Shown here: positions 42,327 to 51,371 of the stretch, one piece after another
Layout: every line of letters starts with the position of its first letter
How positions within the stretch are numbered: position 1 is the stretch's first letter
Assembly (NCBI RefSeq): GCF_037577855.1
Contig: NZ_JBAKFX010000007.1
Coordinates: forward strand, 70,691 to 134,690
Direction: 5' to 3'
Length of the DNA stretch: 64,000 nt
Source of the DNA: Dethiothermospora halolimnae
Lineage (GTDB): Bacteria; Bacillota; Clostridia; Tissierellales; VENL01
Translations under genes and position numbers: made by a program
The notes under the pieces: generated by a model
What the model was told of the DNA's origin: nothing
What the model saw: the letters and a program-made list of their open reading frames with translations, nothing else
Databases searched by the model: none

Positions 42327-42406
42327 TGAATGAATTCAGTGCTACGGTTATTTAGGTGAAAGGAAGAAATGGATTTTAAGTCTGGTAGAGGGAAATTCAT
42401 TCCCCG
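42327..42406. repeat. Composite repeat remnant enclosed by GAATGAATTC and module E
   Basis: GAATGAATTCAGTGCTACGG at the left and GGTAGAGGGAAATTCATTCC at the right, an arrangement also seen at 11678-11795, with the inner modules missing. Confidence 0.6.
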
Positions 42407-42452
42407 TAAGGATATGGAAGGAGAGGAAATATTTCCTCCCATTCTATATCAT

Positions 42453-44399
42453 TTAAACCTTTAACAACTTAGCATTCACAGCAACTATAACTGTACTCAA
42501 TGACATCAATATGGCACCAACGGCAGGGGATATAACTATTCCTGCTTTATATAATACACCGGCTGCAAGGGGTATAGCAAATACATTATAGCCAGTTGCC
42601 CATATAAGGTTTTGTATCATTTTTTTATAGGTGGCCTTACCAAACTTGATTAAAGATACAACATCCTTTGGGTTACTATTAACCAATATAATATCGGCAG
42701 TTTCTGCTGCAACATCGGTACCAGAACCTATGGCTATACCAATATCAGCTTTAGCAAGGGCAGGGGCATCATTGATACCGTCCCCGGTCATGGCCACGAA
42801 GTTATATTTTTGTTGAAGCTCTTTTATCTTATCCTGTTTTTCATCGGGTAAGACTTCGGCAAAATAGCCATCTAGATTTAGCTTGTTAGATACTTCCTTT
42901 GCAGTGTTTTCATTGTCTCCAGTTAGCATCCAACATTTGATACCTTCTTTTTTAAGACTTTCAATTGCTTCAAAGGAATCTTCTCTTATTTCATCGGATA
43001 GACTAATTGCTGATACTAAATTGTCATCAACCAGTAAAAAGACTATTGTAGATATAGAGTCATCCGGTAGGCTGTCAGGGATAGTTATATTATTTTCTTC
43101 TAAATATCCCGGACTTACCACCTTTATATTTTTATTATTAACCATACCTTTTACTCCCTTACCCTTTATGGCTTCAAAATCCGATGCTTCTAATAAATCC
43201 ACATCCATATCCTTTGCCTTTTTAGTAATACCGTTGGCTATGGGGTGTTCTGAATCACCTTCTAAGGATGCAGCTAAGGAAATTATGTCTTCTTTGCTGT
43301 AATTATCATCAAAAACTTTTATAGAGTTAACTCCAAATTCTCCTTTAGTAAGGGTACCTGTTTTATCAAAAACTATAGTGTCTACATTTCTAGAGTTTTC
43401 AAATGATGTTCTATTTCTTATTAAGAGTCCATTTTTAGCAGATAGGGTTGTTGAATTTGCAACCACCAGAGGCATTGCAAGGCCTAGGGCATGGGGACAA
43501 GTTATAACCATTACTGTGGCCATTCTTTCTATTGCAAATTGAAGACTTCCATCTATTATATACCATGCAATAAAGGTTATAACACCTACACTTAATGCTA
43601 TGATAGTCAACCAAAAAGCAGCCTTATCAGCAAGGTTTTGGGTTTTAGACTTTGATTCTTGGGCTTCTTCCACCATAGTAATGACTTTAGATAGGTAGGA
43701 ATCATCACCTAAACTTTCCACTACTATCTCAATAGAACCTTCTCCATTTATAGAACCAGCTATAACTTTATCATTTTCTCCTTTTTCAACAGGTTTTGAT
43801 TCCCCTGTTAGCATTGATTCATTTACTGAAGTACTTCCCTTTTTTATAGTTCCATCGGCAGGAATTTTTTCTCCCGGTTTTACCAACAATCTATTTCCCG
43901 ATGAAAGCTCATTAACTTTAACATCCACCACGTCATCTTCCTTAATAAGATGGGCTTCATTTGGCATTAACTCTGAAAGTTTTTCAAGGGCATTTGAAGC
44001 ATTGGCAACTGATTTCATCTCAATATAGTGACCTAAAAGCATTATATCAATAAGGGTTGCCAACTCCCAGAAAAAGCCACTACCATCTAATACAAAAATA
44101 GTACCTACACTATATAAGTAAGCAACAGATATTGCCATGGCAATAAGGGTCATCATACCCGGGGATTTTTTCTTTATTTCATCGATTAATCCCGTTAAAA
44201 ATGGCCAACCTCCATATATGAAAATAAATGATGATAATATTAAAATTACATAATCATCATAATTAAAACTTATGGTAAAGTTAAACCAACTTTGTATAGT
44301 CTTAGAAAGTAATAAAATGGGCACTGTGATAATCATTGATACTATAAACCTAATCTTAAAATCTTTAATCATATGTTTATGATGTTCTTTATTATCCAA
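42453..44399 (-). CDS. Copper/silver P1B-type ATPase with CPH motif (CopB-like)
   Basis: 648 aa. A metal-exporting P-type ATPase with a short His-containing N-terminus (EHHKHM) and no Cys-type metal-binding domain. Motifs: TGES actuator (LTGESKPVEKG), CPH in the membrane (VITCPHALG), phosphorylation site FDKTGTLTKG, SEHPIA, and GDGINDAPAL. CPH marks the P1B-3/CopB group, usually linked to Cu or Ag export. It is monocistronic with an AGGAGG site at the start; no CopZ, CsoR or CopY gene lies beside it. Confidence 0.9.
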   Translation of the reverse strand: MDNKEHHKHMIKDFKIRFIVSMIITVPILLLSKTIQSWFNFTISFNYDDYVILILSSFIFIYGGWPFLTGLIDEIKKKSPGMMTLIAMAISVAYLYSVGTIFVLDGSGFFWELATLIDIMLLGHYIEMKSVANASNALEKLSELMPNEAHLIKEDDVVDVKVNELSSGNRLLVKPGEKIPADGTIKKGSTSVNESMLTGESKPVEKGENDKVIAGSINGEGSIEIVVESLGDDSYLSKVITMVEEAQESKSKTQNLADKAAFWLTIIALSVGVITFIAWYIIDGSLQFAIERMATVMVITCPHALGLAMPLVVANSTTLSAKNGLLIRNRTSFENSRNVDTIVFDKTGTLTKGEFGVNSIKVFDDNYSKEDIISLAASLEGDSEHPIANGITKKAKDMDVDLLEASDFEAIKGKGVKGMVNNKNIKVVSPGYLEENNITIPDSLPDDSISTIVFLLVDDNLVSAISLSDEIREDSFEAIESLKKEGIKCWMLTGDNENTAKEVSNKLNLDGYFAEVLPDEKQDKIKELQQKYNFVAMTGDGINDAPALAKADIGIAIGSGTDVAAETADIILVNSNPKDVVSLIKFGKATYKKMIQNLIWATGYNVFAIPLAAGVLYKAGIVISPAVGAILMSLSTVIVAVNAKLLKV

Positions 44400-44600
44400 A
44401 ATAATCCTCCTTTATTAATTATGGTTATATAGTTTTACTACCCCAAAAAATTTAAAATAAAAATCGTATAAAAGAAGGAATTAGAAAATATATGTAGAAA
44501 TTGTACATTGAGGTATAAATATAGTTACTAAGAGATATATATTATGATGGAGAGTTGATTTTCCGAAGGTAATTTTAAATTGACAAAAGGGGGTTATATA

Positions 44601-45185
44601 TTGGGAAATTGGTTAAATGATATACCTCAATTTGAAAGGTTATTTTGGTATTTAGCAGTTCCATTCTCTGTGGTATTTGTTATACAGACTATATTAACTT
44701 TCACCGGATTAGGTGGTGAAGGTGATTTTGATATAGATGTTGATGGTGCTGATGGAGATAGTATGTTTGATAGTGGAAACTTTCCTTTTTTTAGTGTAAG
44801 AAACTTTGTTATATTTTTCACTGTATTTGGCTGGAGTGGTATAGTTTTTAATAGCAATGGAGCTAGTAAGGTTTTAACTATTATTGTTTCAGTTCTTTTA
44901 GGTCTCATTACCATGTTTATAGTAGCTAGTATATTTTACTTTATGAGTAAAATGACCGAAAGTGGTAATATGAATTTAAACAATGCCCTCTTTGAAACCG
45001 GTGATGTTTATTTAACTATACCGGAAAATAGAAGTGGAGTAGGAAAGGTTCATATAACCATACAAGGCTCCTTAAGGGAAGTAGATGCCATAACCGATGG
45101 AGAAAAAATTCCTACAGGGTCAACTGTAAGGGTATTGGAGGTTATAAACAACCAAAAATTATTGGTTGAAAAAATATATGAATAA
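44601..45185 (+). CDS. NfeD-like/YuaF-type membrane protein partner of flotillin
   Basis: 194 aa. Membrane helices at about 13-32, 65-85 and 97-120, interrupted by an acidic glycine- and aspartate-rich loop (GEGDFDIDVDGADGDS), then a C-terminal OB-like beta domain (LFETGDVYLTIPE; TGSTVRVLEVINNQKLLVE). This matches Bacillus YuaF, encoded beside flotillin. TTG 44601 follows AAAGGGGG; the TTG at 44580 lies before that site. The flotillin gene begins 18 nt later. Confidence 0.8.
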   Translation: MGNWLNDIPQFERLFWYLAVPFSVVFVIQTILTFTGLGGEGDFDIDVDGADGDSMFDSGNFPFFSVRNFVIFFTVFGWSGIVFNSNGASKVLTIIVSVLLGLITMFIVASIFYFMSKMTESGNMNLNNALFETGDVYLTIPENRSGVGKVHITIQGSLREVDAITDGEKIPTGSTVRVLEVINNQKLLVEKIYE

Positions 45186-45203
45186 AAATAGGGAGGTATA
45201 TTT

Positions 45204-46649
45204 ATGGAAGGTTCAATTATATTAATATCGGTTATAGCTGTTATTATTTTTGTAACTATTGTGGCTATATTTTCAAGGTACAAAAGATGTCCATCGGACA
45301 AAATATTAGTTGTATATGGTAAAGTAGGTAAAAGTTCCGAAGGAGTATTTACTTCATCAAAATGTATCCATGGTGGAGCTGCATTCGTATGGCCAGTGTT
45401 TCAAAGTTATGAATTCTTAGATTTAACACCTATATCTATAGAGGTAAATCTAGCCAATGCATTAAGTAAGCAGAATATCAGGGTTGATGTTCCATCAAGA
45501 TTTACGGTTGGTGTTTCAACTGAACCGGGGGTTATGACAAATGCTGCCGAAAGACTTTTAGGACTTAAACTTAATGATATCCAAGAACTTGCAAAGGATA
45601 TTATATTTGGTCAATTAAGACTAGTTATAGCAACAATGGATATAGAAGAAATAAATACAGATAGGGATAAATTCCTTGCAGCGGTATCAAGTAACGTTGA
45701 GTCGGAACTTAAGAAAATAGGTTTAAGACTTATAAACGTAAACGTTACAGATATTAAAGATGAGTCAGGATATATAGAGGCCCTTGGTAAGGAAGCAGCA
45801 GCTAAGGCTATAAATGATGCTAAGAAAACTGTTGCAGAGAAAAACCGTGACGGTGCAATAGGTGAGGCTAATGCCAAGAAGGATGAAAGGGTTCAAGTAT
45901 CCAGTGCCAATGCTTCAGCTGTAGAAGGTGAGAATAAGGCTAAGGTTTCTATTTCAAATTCTGAGGCTGAAAGAAGAGAGAAGGAAGCAGAAGCCAATAG
46001 AAAAGCAGTTGCAGCAGAGAAGGTTCAATCTGCTAAGGCCCTTGAAGAAGCATACTCGGCAGAGCAAGCAGCAGAGAAGGCCCGTGCTGAAAGGGAAAGA
46101 GCAACTAAGACAGCTGATGTTGTGGTTCATGCTGAAATAGAAAAACAAAGGGTAGAAATCGAGGCAGAGGCAGAAGCAGAGCAAACAAGACGTAGAGCAA
46201 AGGGTGAAGCCGATGGTAAATTACTTAATATGCAAGCAGAAGCCCAAGGTATTATGGAAATACTAAGTAATCAAGCAGAAGGTTTTGAAAGAATCGTTAA
46301 AGCAGCTGGAGGAAATGCTCAAGATGCGGTTACCCTTATGATAGCTGATAAATTGCCTGAGCTAGTTGAAAAACAAGTGGAAGCTATTAAAAATATTAAA
46401 ATAGATAAAGTTACAGTTTGGGATTCAATGGGAGGAGACGGTAACGGGACTCCTTCAACTGCAAACTTTATATCAGGAATGTTAAAATCAGTACCTCCAT
46501 TTGAAGATGTATTTAATATGGCAGGTATGGAGCTTCCAAATTATCTAAAGGGAAAAAAAGAAGAGTTAAAGGAAGATATAAAGGATATGGAAGAGATTAA
46601 GCCTAAGGTGGTAAAAGAGGATAATAATAAAGAGAATATAGAAGAGTAA
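45204..46649 (+). CDS. Flotillin (FloT/YuaG-like)
   Basis: 481 aa. An N-terminal membrane-inserted segment (about 2-24), an SPFH/PHB domain with FVWPVFQSYEFLDLTPISIEV, and a long Ala/Glu-rich coiled-coil flotillin region (about 190-375; repeated AEAE and KAVAAEKVQ groups) ending with an acidic tail. Flotillins scaffold membrane microdomains together with YuaF-type proteins, as the operon partner suggests. The ATG follows GGGAGG. Confidence 0.93.
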   Translation: MEGSIILISVIAVIIFVTIVAIFSRYKRCPSDKILVVYGKVGKSSEGVFTSSKCIHGGAAFVWPVFQSYEFLDLTPISIEVNLANALSKQNIRVDVPSRFTVGVSTEPGVMTNAAERLLGLKLNDIQELAKDIIFGQLRLVIATMDIEEINTDRDKFLAAVSSNVESELKKIGLRLINVNVTDIKDESGYIEALGKEAAAKAINDAKKTVAEKNRDGAIGEANAKKDERVQVSSANASAVEGENKAKVSISNSEAERREKEAEANRKAVAAEKVQSAKALEEAYSAEQAAEKARAERERATKTADVVVHAEIEKQRVEIEAEAEAEQTRRRAKGEADGKLLNMQAEAQGIMEILSNQAEGFERIVKAAGGNAQDAVTLMIADKLPELVEKQVEAIKNIKIDKVTVWDSMGGDGNGTPSTANFISGMLKSVPPFEDVFNMAGMELPNYLKGKKEELKEDIKDMEEIKPKVVKEDNNKENIEE

Positions 46650-46684
46650 TAATAAGGGGGAACCAATATGGTTCCCTTCTTTTA

Positions 46685-46848
46685 TAATTGAGAATTGACA
46701 ATTGACAGTGGATAATTAAAGGTACAAATCGGCCAAAGCCGATTTAAATATAATATTTTACGAACAAAGTGAGTAAAATCACCTTTAATTCTCCATTGTC
46801 CACTGTCAATTGTCCATTATAATTAGGTAGAGGGGAATTCATTCCCCA
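46685..46848. repeat. Composite repeat, modules D and E
   Basis: D with AAATCGGC-caaa-GCCGATTT (loop changed, stem intact) and ATTTTACGAACAAAGTGAGTAAAAT, then E GGTAGAGGGGAATTCATTCC. It fills the gap between the flotillin gene and the P1 peptidase gene. Confidence 0.85.
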
Positions 46849-46879
46849 ATACAATAAGATAAAAGAAAGGAACGATAAC

Positions 46880-47938
46880 ATGAAAAATAAAAAGAGAATA
46901 AGGGATTATGGTATCAATATAGGAAAGCTTAAAACAGGAAACAGAAACTCTATTACAGATGTGGCTGGTGTAAAGGTAGGGCATACTACACTAGATAATA
47001 AGGAAATAAAAACTGGGGTTACAGTTATTACACCCCATCAGGGTAATATGTTTAAGGAAAAGCTTATGGCGGCAAGTCATGTTATAAATGGATTTGGCAA
47101 ATCAATGGGAACTATACAGATAAATGAACTGGGTACCTTAGAAACTCCTATAGTATTAACCAATACCCTAAGTATAGGGGTTGCAGCCGATGCCCTTATA
47201 GAATATATGTTAGAAAATAATGATGATATAGGTAAAACTACGGGAACTGTAAATCCCATAGTATGTGAATGTAACGATGGATATCTTAATGATATAAGGG
47301 GAAGCCATGTAAAAAGAGAACATATATTTAAGGCATTTGATAGTATAAGTGATGATGTTAAAGAGGGCGCTGTTGGTGCTGGAACTGGAATGTCCTGTTA
47401 TGGGTTAAAGGGAGGCATAGGTACATCTTCTAGGGTGATAAATATAGATGATAATGAATATACTATAGGTATATTAGTTCTTAGTAATTTTGGCAGACAA
47501 CAGGACTTTATTATGGATGGAGTAAAAGTGGGACAGAAAATTTGTGAAATAGAAGATAAAGAGGATAATGAAAGGGACAAAGGCTCTATAATAATGATAC
47601 TTGCCACAGATATACCAATGACCTCTAGACAACTTAAAAGGATCTCAAAGAGAACCACAATAGGTTTAAATAGAACTGGATCTTATATGGGAAATGGAAG
47701 TGGAGAAGTTGTCATTGCCTTTAGTACAGCAAATAAGATAGACCACTATGATAAAAATGCCACTATAAAAATGGAAGTTTTTAATGAGGTTAAAATAGAT
47801 GAAGTCTTTAGGGCAGTGGGAGAAGCTACTGAGGAGGCAATACTTAATTCCCTTATTTCCTCAGAAACTACATATGGAAGAGATGGACATTTTAGGAAAG
47901 GGTTAAAGGAATATATTAGTTTAAATAAGAATGGGTAA
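46880..47938 (+). CDS. P1-family N-terminal-nucleophile peptidase (DmpA-like)
   Basis: 352 aa. DmpA/BapA-type enzymes cleave themselves before a Ser and then act as aminopeptidases, often on D- or beta-amino-acid peptides. N-terminal RDYGINIGKLKTGNRNSITDVAGVKVGH (metal- and substrate-side region), GGIGTSSRV, and the nucleophile region MGNGSGEVVIAFST. The substrate is unknown. The protein ends NKNG-stop, where AAGAATGGGTAA is already the start of a composite repeat, so the extreme C-terminus may not be native. Confidence 0.86.
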   Translation: MKNKKRIRDYGINIGKLKTGNRNSITDVAGVKVGHTTLDNKEIKTGVTVITPHQGNMFKEKLMAASHVINGFGKSMGTIQINELGTLETPIVLTNTLSIGVAADALIEYMLENNDDIGKTTGTVNPIVCECNDGYLNDIRGSHVKREHIFKAFDSISDDVKEGAVGAGTGMSCYGLKGGIGTSSRVINIDDNEYTIGILVLSNFGRQQDFIMDGVKVGQKICEIEDKEDNERDKGSIIMILATDIPMTSRQLKRISKRTTIGLNRTGSYMGNGSGEVVIAFSTANKIDHYDKNATIKMEVFNEVKIDEVFRAVGEATEEAILNSLISSETTYGRDGHFRKGLKEYISLNKNG

Positions 47939-48245
47939 AGAAGAAAGAAGAGTTTTAAAAGCGAAGAATAAAGAATAGAGAATAAAGAATAGATAAGGAG
48001 ATTTTACTCCCTATGGTCGTAAAATTTCAATTTATGTTATTGGGGGATTCGTAATCCCCCAATAAATAACGTAGGGATTGTCCGTCCGCCGTATGAAGAG
48101 GCGGGGAATTAATTGACGATTGACAATTGACAGTGGACAATTTAAGATACAAATCGGCTGAAGCCGATTTGAGTATAATATTTTACGAACAAAGTGAGTA
48201 AAATCACCGTCAATTGTCAATTGTCAACTGTCAATTGTCAATTAT
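47925..48245. repeat. Composite palindromic repeat, modules A-D
   Basis: Starts at AATAAGAATGGGTAAAGAAG, overlapping the stop codon of the P1 peptidase gene. A hairpin, B TTGGGGGATTCGTAATCCCC, a partly decayed C (GTAGGGATTGTCCGTCC, GCCGTATGAAGAGGCGGG), then D with AAATCGGC-tgaa-GCCGATTT. Confidence 0.88.
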
Positions 48246-48252
48246 AATAAAT

Positions 48253-48286
48253 AATACCGATTATCCCAATTGGGATAATCGGTATT
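48253..48286. terminator. Perfect 34-nt palindrome
   Basis: Two complementary 17-nt arms, 48253-48269 and 48270-48286, centred on CCCAATTGGG. No T-run follows. It may terminate the P1 peptidase transcript or act as an operator for the glutamate-cysteine ligase gene that starts about 95 bp later. Confidence 0.5.
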
Positions 48287-48381
48287 TAACACTTTAAAGT
48301 CTTAAAAATTTGTTTTATAATATCTATATGGGGGTAAAAAATATTGGATGATAACTTTTATGTGAGAAAGAAGGGATTGAA

Positions 48382-49662
48382 GTGGATATTAATAAACAAT
48401 TGCAGCAATTTGTGGACTATTTTAAATCCAATGAAAAGAATGTAGATGAATTTAAAATAGGAATTGAATTTGAACATTTTATAATAGATGGAGAGACAGT
48501 TGAAACCATATCCTACTATGGGGAAAAGGGAGTAGAAGATACTTTAAAAAAGATGCTAAAAAAAGGTTGGCAAGGCCAATATGAAGGAAAATATTTATTG
48601 GGACTTTCAAAGGAAGGGAAAAATATATCCTTAGAACCGGGAAGTCAATTGGAGTTTAGTATAAGTCCCCATAGGGATATTTTAGATATTGAAAAGGAAT
48701 ATAATAGTTTTTTACAAGATATAATTCCAATATTAAAGGAAAAGGGACAAAGACTAATAAACCTAGGATATCATCCTAAAACAAAAATAGAAGATATAAA
48801 AATAATACCTAAAGATAGGTATGATTTTATGTATAACTACTTTAGAACAAAGGGCAAAAATGCCCACAATATGATGAAGGGAACGGCATCAATTCAACTT
48901 ACTGTAGATTATTCATCGGAGGAAGACTATATAAAGAAGTTTAAGATAGCAAATGCTCTATCTCCTGTGATATATGGTATATTTGATAATAGTCCATTTT
49001 TTGAAGGGGAAGCCTGTAGTAACAATGGTCTTAGGATAGATATATGGAATAATTGTGATGATGATAGGTCAGGAATAGTTGAAGGAACCTTTGATAATGA
49101 CTTTGGATATAGAAAGTATGGGGAATATATTCTAAATAGACCTCCCATATTTATAGATGATGGGAAAGAACTAAACTTTACAGAGGAAAGTGTATATAGG
49201 GAATTATTTAATCCCGATAATTATACCAAAGAGGAATTTGAACATGTGCTTACAATGTTTTTTCCCGACGTAAGAACTAAAGGGTTTATTGAGATAAGAA
49301 TGACCGATTCAGTACCCTATCCTCTAAATTTTTCAGTTATAGCATTATGGAAGGGATTATTATATGATAATAAAAACTTAGAAGAAGTATATAATTATAT
49401 AAAGGATATATCAATGGATGATGTTAGAAAATCCAAGATAGATGTTATAAATAATGGGTTAGAAGGGAAATTAAAAGATAGGACCATATATGATATATCA
49501 AAATACTTAATAGCATTATCTAAAAAGGGACTTAATGATAATGAAAAACATTATCTAGAACCACTAGAAGAAATGATCAATAAGAAAAAGACACCGGCTA
49601 TGATAACTAAAGACAGATTATCCCAGGGATTAAAAGATGCACTAAACTGGTGTATGAAATAA
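48382..49662 (+). CDS. Glutamate-cysteine ligase family protein
   Basis: 426 aa, of the plant/proteobacterial type 2 glutamate-cysteine ligase superfamily (carboxylate-amine ligase, glutamine-synthetase fold). It shows GIEFEHFI at the start, SLEPGSQLEFSISP in the active site, DFMYNYFRTKGK and TASIQLTVDY, then a C-terminal IEIRMTDSVPYPL. It should join glutamate to cysteine (or a related amine) through gamma-linkage. It is followed 27 nt later by an ATP-grasp gene, most likely the next step of the same pathway. It starts with GTG. Confidence 0.82.
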   Translation: MDINKQLQQFVDYFKSNEKNVDEFKIGIEFEHFIIDGETVETISYYGEKGVEDTLKKMLKKGWQGQYEGKYLLGLSKEGKNISLEPGSQLEFSISPHRDILDIEKEYNSFLQDIIPILKEKGQRLINLGYHPKTKIEDIKIIPKDRYDFMYNYFRTKGKNAHNMMKGTASIQLTVDYSSEEDYIKKFKIANALSPVIYGIFDNSPFFEGEACSNNGLRIDIWNNCDDDRSGIVEGTFDNDFGYRKYGEYILNRPPIFIDDGKELNFTEESVYRELFNPDNYTKEEFEHVLTMFFPDVRTKGFIEIRMTDSVPYPLNFSVIALWKGLLYDNKNLEEVYNYIKDISMDDVRKSKIDVINNGLEGKLKDRTIYDISKYLIALSKKGLNDNEKHYLEPLEEMINKKKTPAMITKDRLSQGLKDALNWCMK

Positions 49663-49689
49663 TACTTTATAATAAGTTGAGGTGAAGGT

Positions 49690-51024
49690 ATGAATACAAA
49701 TAGTTTATTAAAGGAGTTCCATAAAATAGTACTAAAAAATAATCCTAAAACCGACTATCTAGATACAGTAAAAAAAGTGGAAAATTCCAATGCTAAATAT
49801 AAGGGAAAGGCTGTACCATTTTTATATAATCCAATGTTTTTTACACAGGATGATATTACAAACTTTGAAAAAATAACTGATAAAATCATGGGGATATTAA
49901 ATAAAGTAATAGATAGATATATAAATTATCCAGAGTTTAGAAAGAAGTTTGATTATCCTAAACTACTAGAGGAACTTATATTACTAGACCATGGCTATAA
50001 TTTTAATGTACCTATGGCAAGATTTGATGTATTTTATAAAGACTATGAAAACTTTAAGTTTTGTGAATTTAACACCGACGGTTCCTCGGCCATGAATGAG
50101 GATAATACTTTAGCTAGGATTTTCTTAGAAGGTGATTCAGTTAAGGAAATGGGAGAAAAATATAATATAAACTATATAGAGCTTATATACAAATGGGTTG
50201 ATGAAAGTATAAGTATTTTTAAAGGATGGAATAAGGATATAGATAAACCCAATGTAGCCATAGTGGATTTTGAAGGAAGTGGAACACCGGCAGAATTTCA
50301 AGAGTTTAAAAAGGCATACATAGACAAGGGATATAATGCCTATATAGTAGATCCAAGGGATTTAAAATATACTGATGGGAAACTATATTTTAATGATATA
50401 AAAATAGATTTAATATATAGACGTATAGTAACAAGGGAATTTATTGAAAGAAGCCATGAGATAAGGGATCTAATAAATGCATATAGGGAGGGAGCCGTAT
50501 GTCTAGTTGGCCCCATAAGATCCCAAATACCCCACAATAAAATAATATTTAAGATATTACATGAAGAGGATACATTAGAGTTTTTAGACAAAGAAGAGAG
50601 GGAATATATAAAGAAGCACATTCCTTATACTAAGGAGTTTAAAGATAATAAAGATTTAATTAAAGAAGCATTAAATAATAAAAATAAATACGTACTGAAA
50701 CCTAAAGACCTATTTGCATCAAAGGGTGTATATGTGGGTAAAGATTATGATGATAAAAGCTGGAAAGTAAAAGTAGAAGGACACTTTAACAAAGACTATC
50801 TACTTCAAGAATTTTGTGTTCCATATAAAAGGGATATAGTAGAGTATACTGATGGAGAATTTAAAGTAAATAGCTTTAATCAGATATTAGGATTATATAT
50901 ATATAGGGAGAAATTTGCAGGGTTGTATAATAGGGTAGGAAAGAACAACATAATATCAGGGTTACATGGGTGTTATACACTTCCCAATTTAATAGTGGAA
51001 GATAAAAATGTGGGAGCACAATAA
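49690..51024 (+). CDS. ATP-grasp ligase of the glutathionylspermidine-synthase-like group
   Basis: 444 aa. ATP-grasp signatures are FCEFNTDGSSAMNED, YRRIVTREF, KYVLKPKDLFASKGVYVGKDY and LLQEFC; the family includes the synthetase domain of glutathionylspermidine synthase and circularly permuted ATP-grasp enzymes. It is not the standard glutathione synthetase GshB. Context: directly downstream of a glutamate-cysteine ligase-like gene with RBS GAGGTGAAGG, and a terminator closes the pair. It likely adds an amine or amino acid to gamma-glutamylcysteine; the acceptor is unknown. Confidence 0.78.
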   Translation: MNTNSLLKEFHKIVLKNNPKTDYLDTVKKVENSNAKYKGKAVPFLYNPMFFTQDDITNFEKITDKIMGILNKVIDRYINYPEFRKKFDYPKLLEELILLDHGYNFNVPMARFDVFYKDYENFKFCEFNTDGSSAMNEDNTLARIFLEGDSVKEMGEKYNINYIELIYKWVDESISIFKGWNKDIDKPNVAIVDFEGSGTPAEFQEFKKAYIDKGYNAYIVDPRDLKYTDGKLYFNDIKIDLIYRRIVTREFIERSHEIRDLINAYREGAVCLVGPIRSQIPHNKIIFKILHEEDTLEFLDKEEREYIKKHIPYTKEFKDNKDLIKEALNNKNKYVLKPKDLFASKGVYVGKDYDDKSWKVKVEGHFNKDYLLQEFCVPYKRDIVEYTDGEFKVNSFNQILGLYIYREKFAGLYNRVGKNNIISGLHGCYTLPNLIVEDKNVGAQ

Positions 51025-51035
51025 AATCTATAAAT

Positions 51036-51077
51036 AAAAAACCCCACAGAGTTATATATAACTCTGTGGGGTTTTTT
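51036..51077 (+). terminator. Terminator of the ligase pair
   Basis: AAAAAACCCCACAGAGTTAT pairs with the complementary ATAACTCTGTGGGGTTTTTT; a perfect stem with a T-run. Confidence 0.9.
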
Positions 51078-51371
51078 ATAATTATACACTTAAAAAATTC
51101 TACTAGATAGGTTTTGACTAAATTAAAAATATGGTAAGGGGTATTCACAAGTATATAGTGTCTATTGTTAAAGAAATATATTTGATATAATGTAAGTATA
51201 AAGTGTTTTTAAGATAGGGGTTTTAATAAATAGCTTAATAGATATTTAATAGAAACTATGATAATATCAGATATAAAAGGTAATACTAAAAGGTATTAAT
51301 TTGTTAAAAATCTTATTAATGAAACTAGAGATAGAATATATTTTATTTATTACAAATTAGGAGTGATATTA
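51078..51371. other. AT-rich gap before the restriction-modification genes
   Basis: No gene or repeat is recognisable. TATAAT occurs at about 51184-51189 with a loose TTG-type -35, a weak candidate for the promoter of the methyltransferase operon. Confidence 0.3.
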
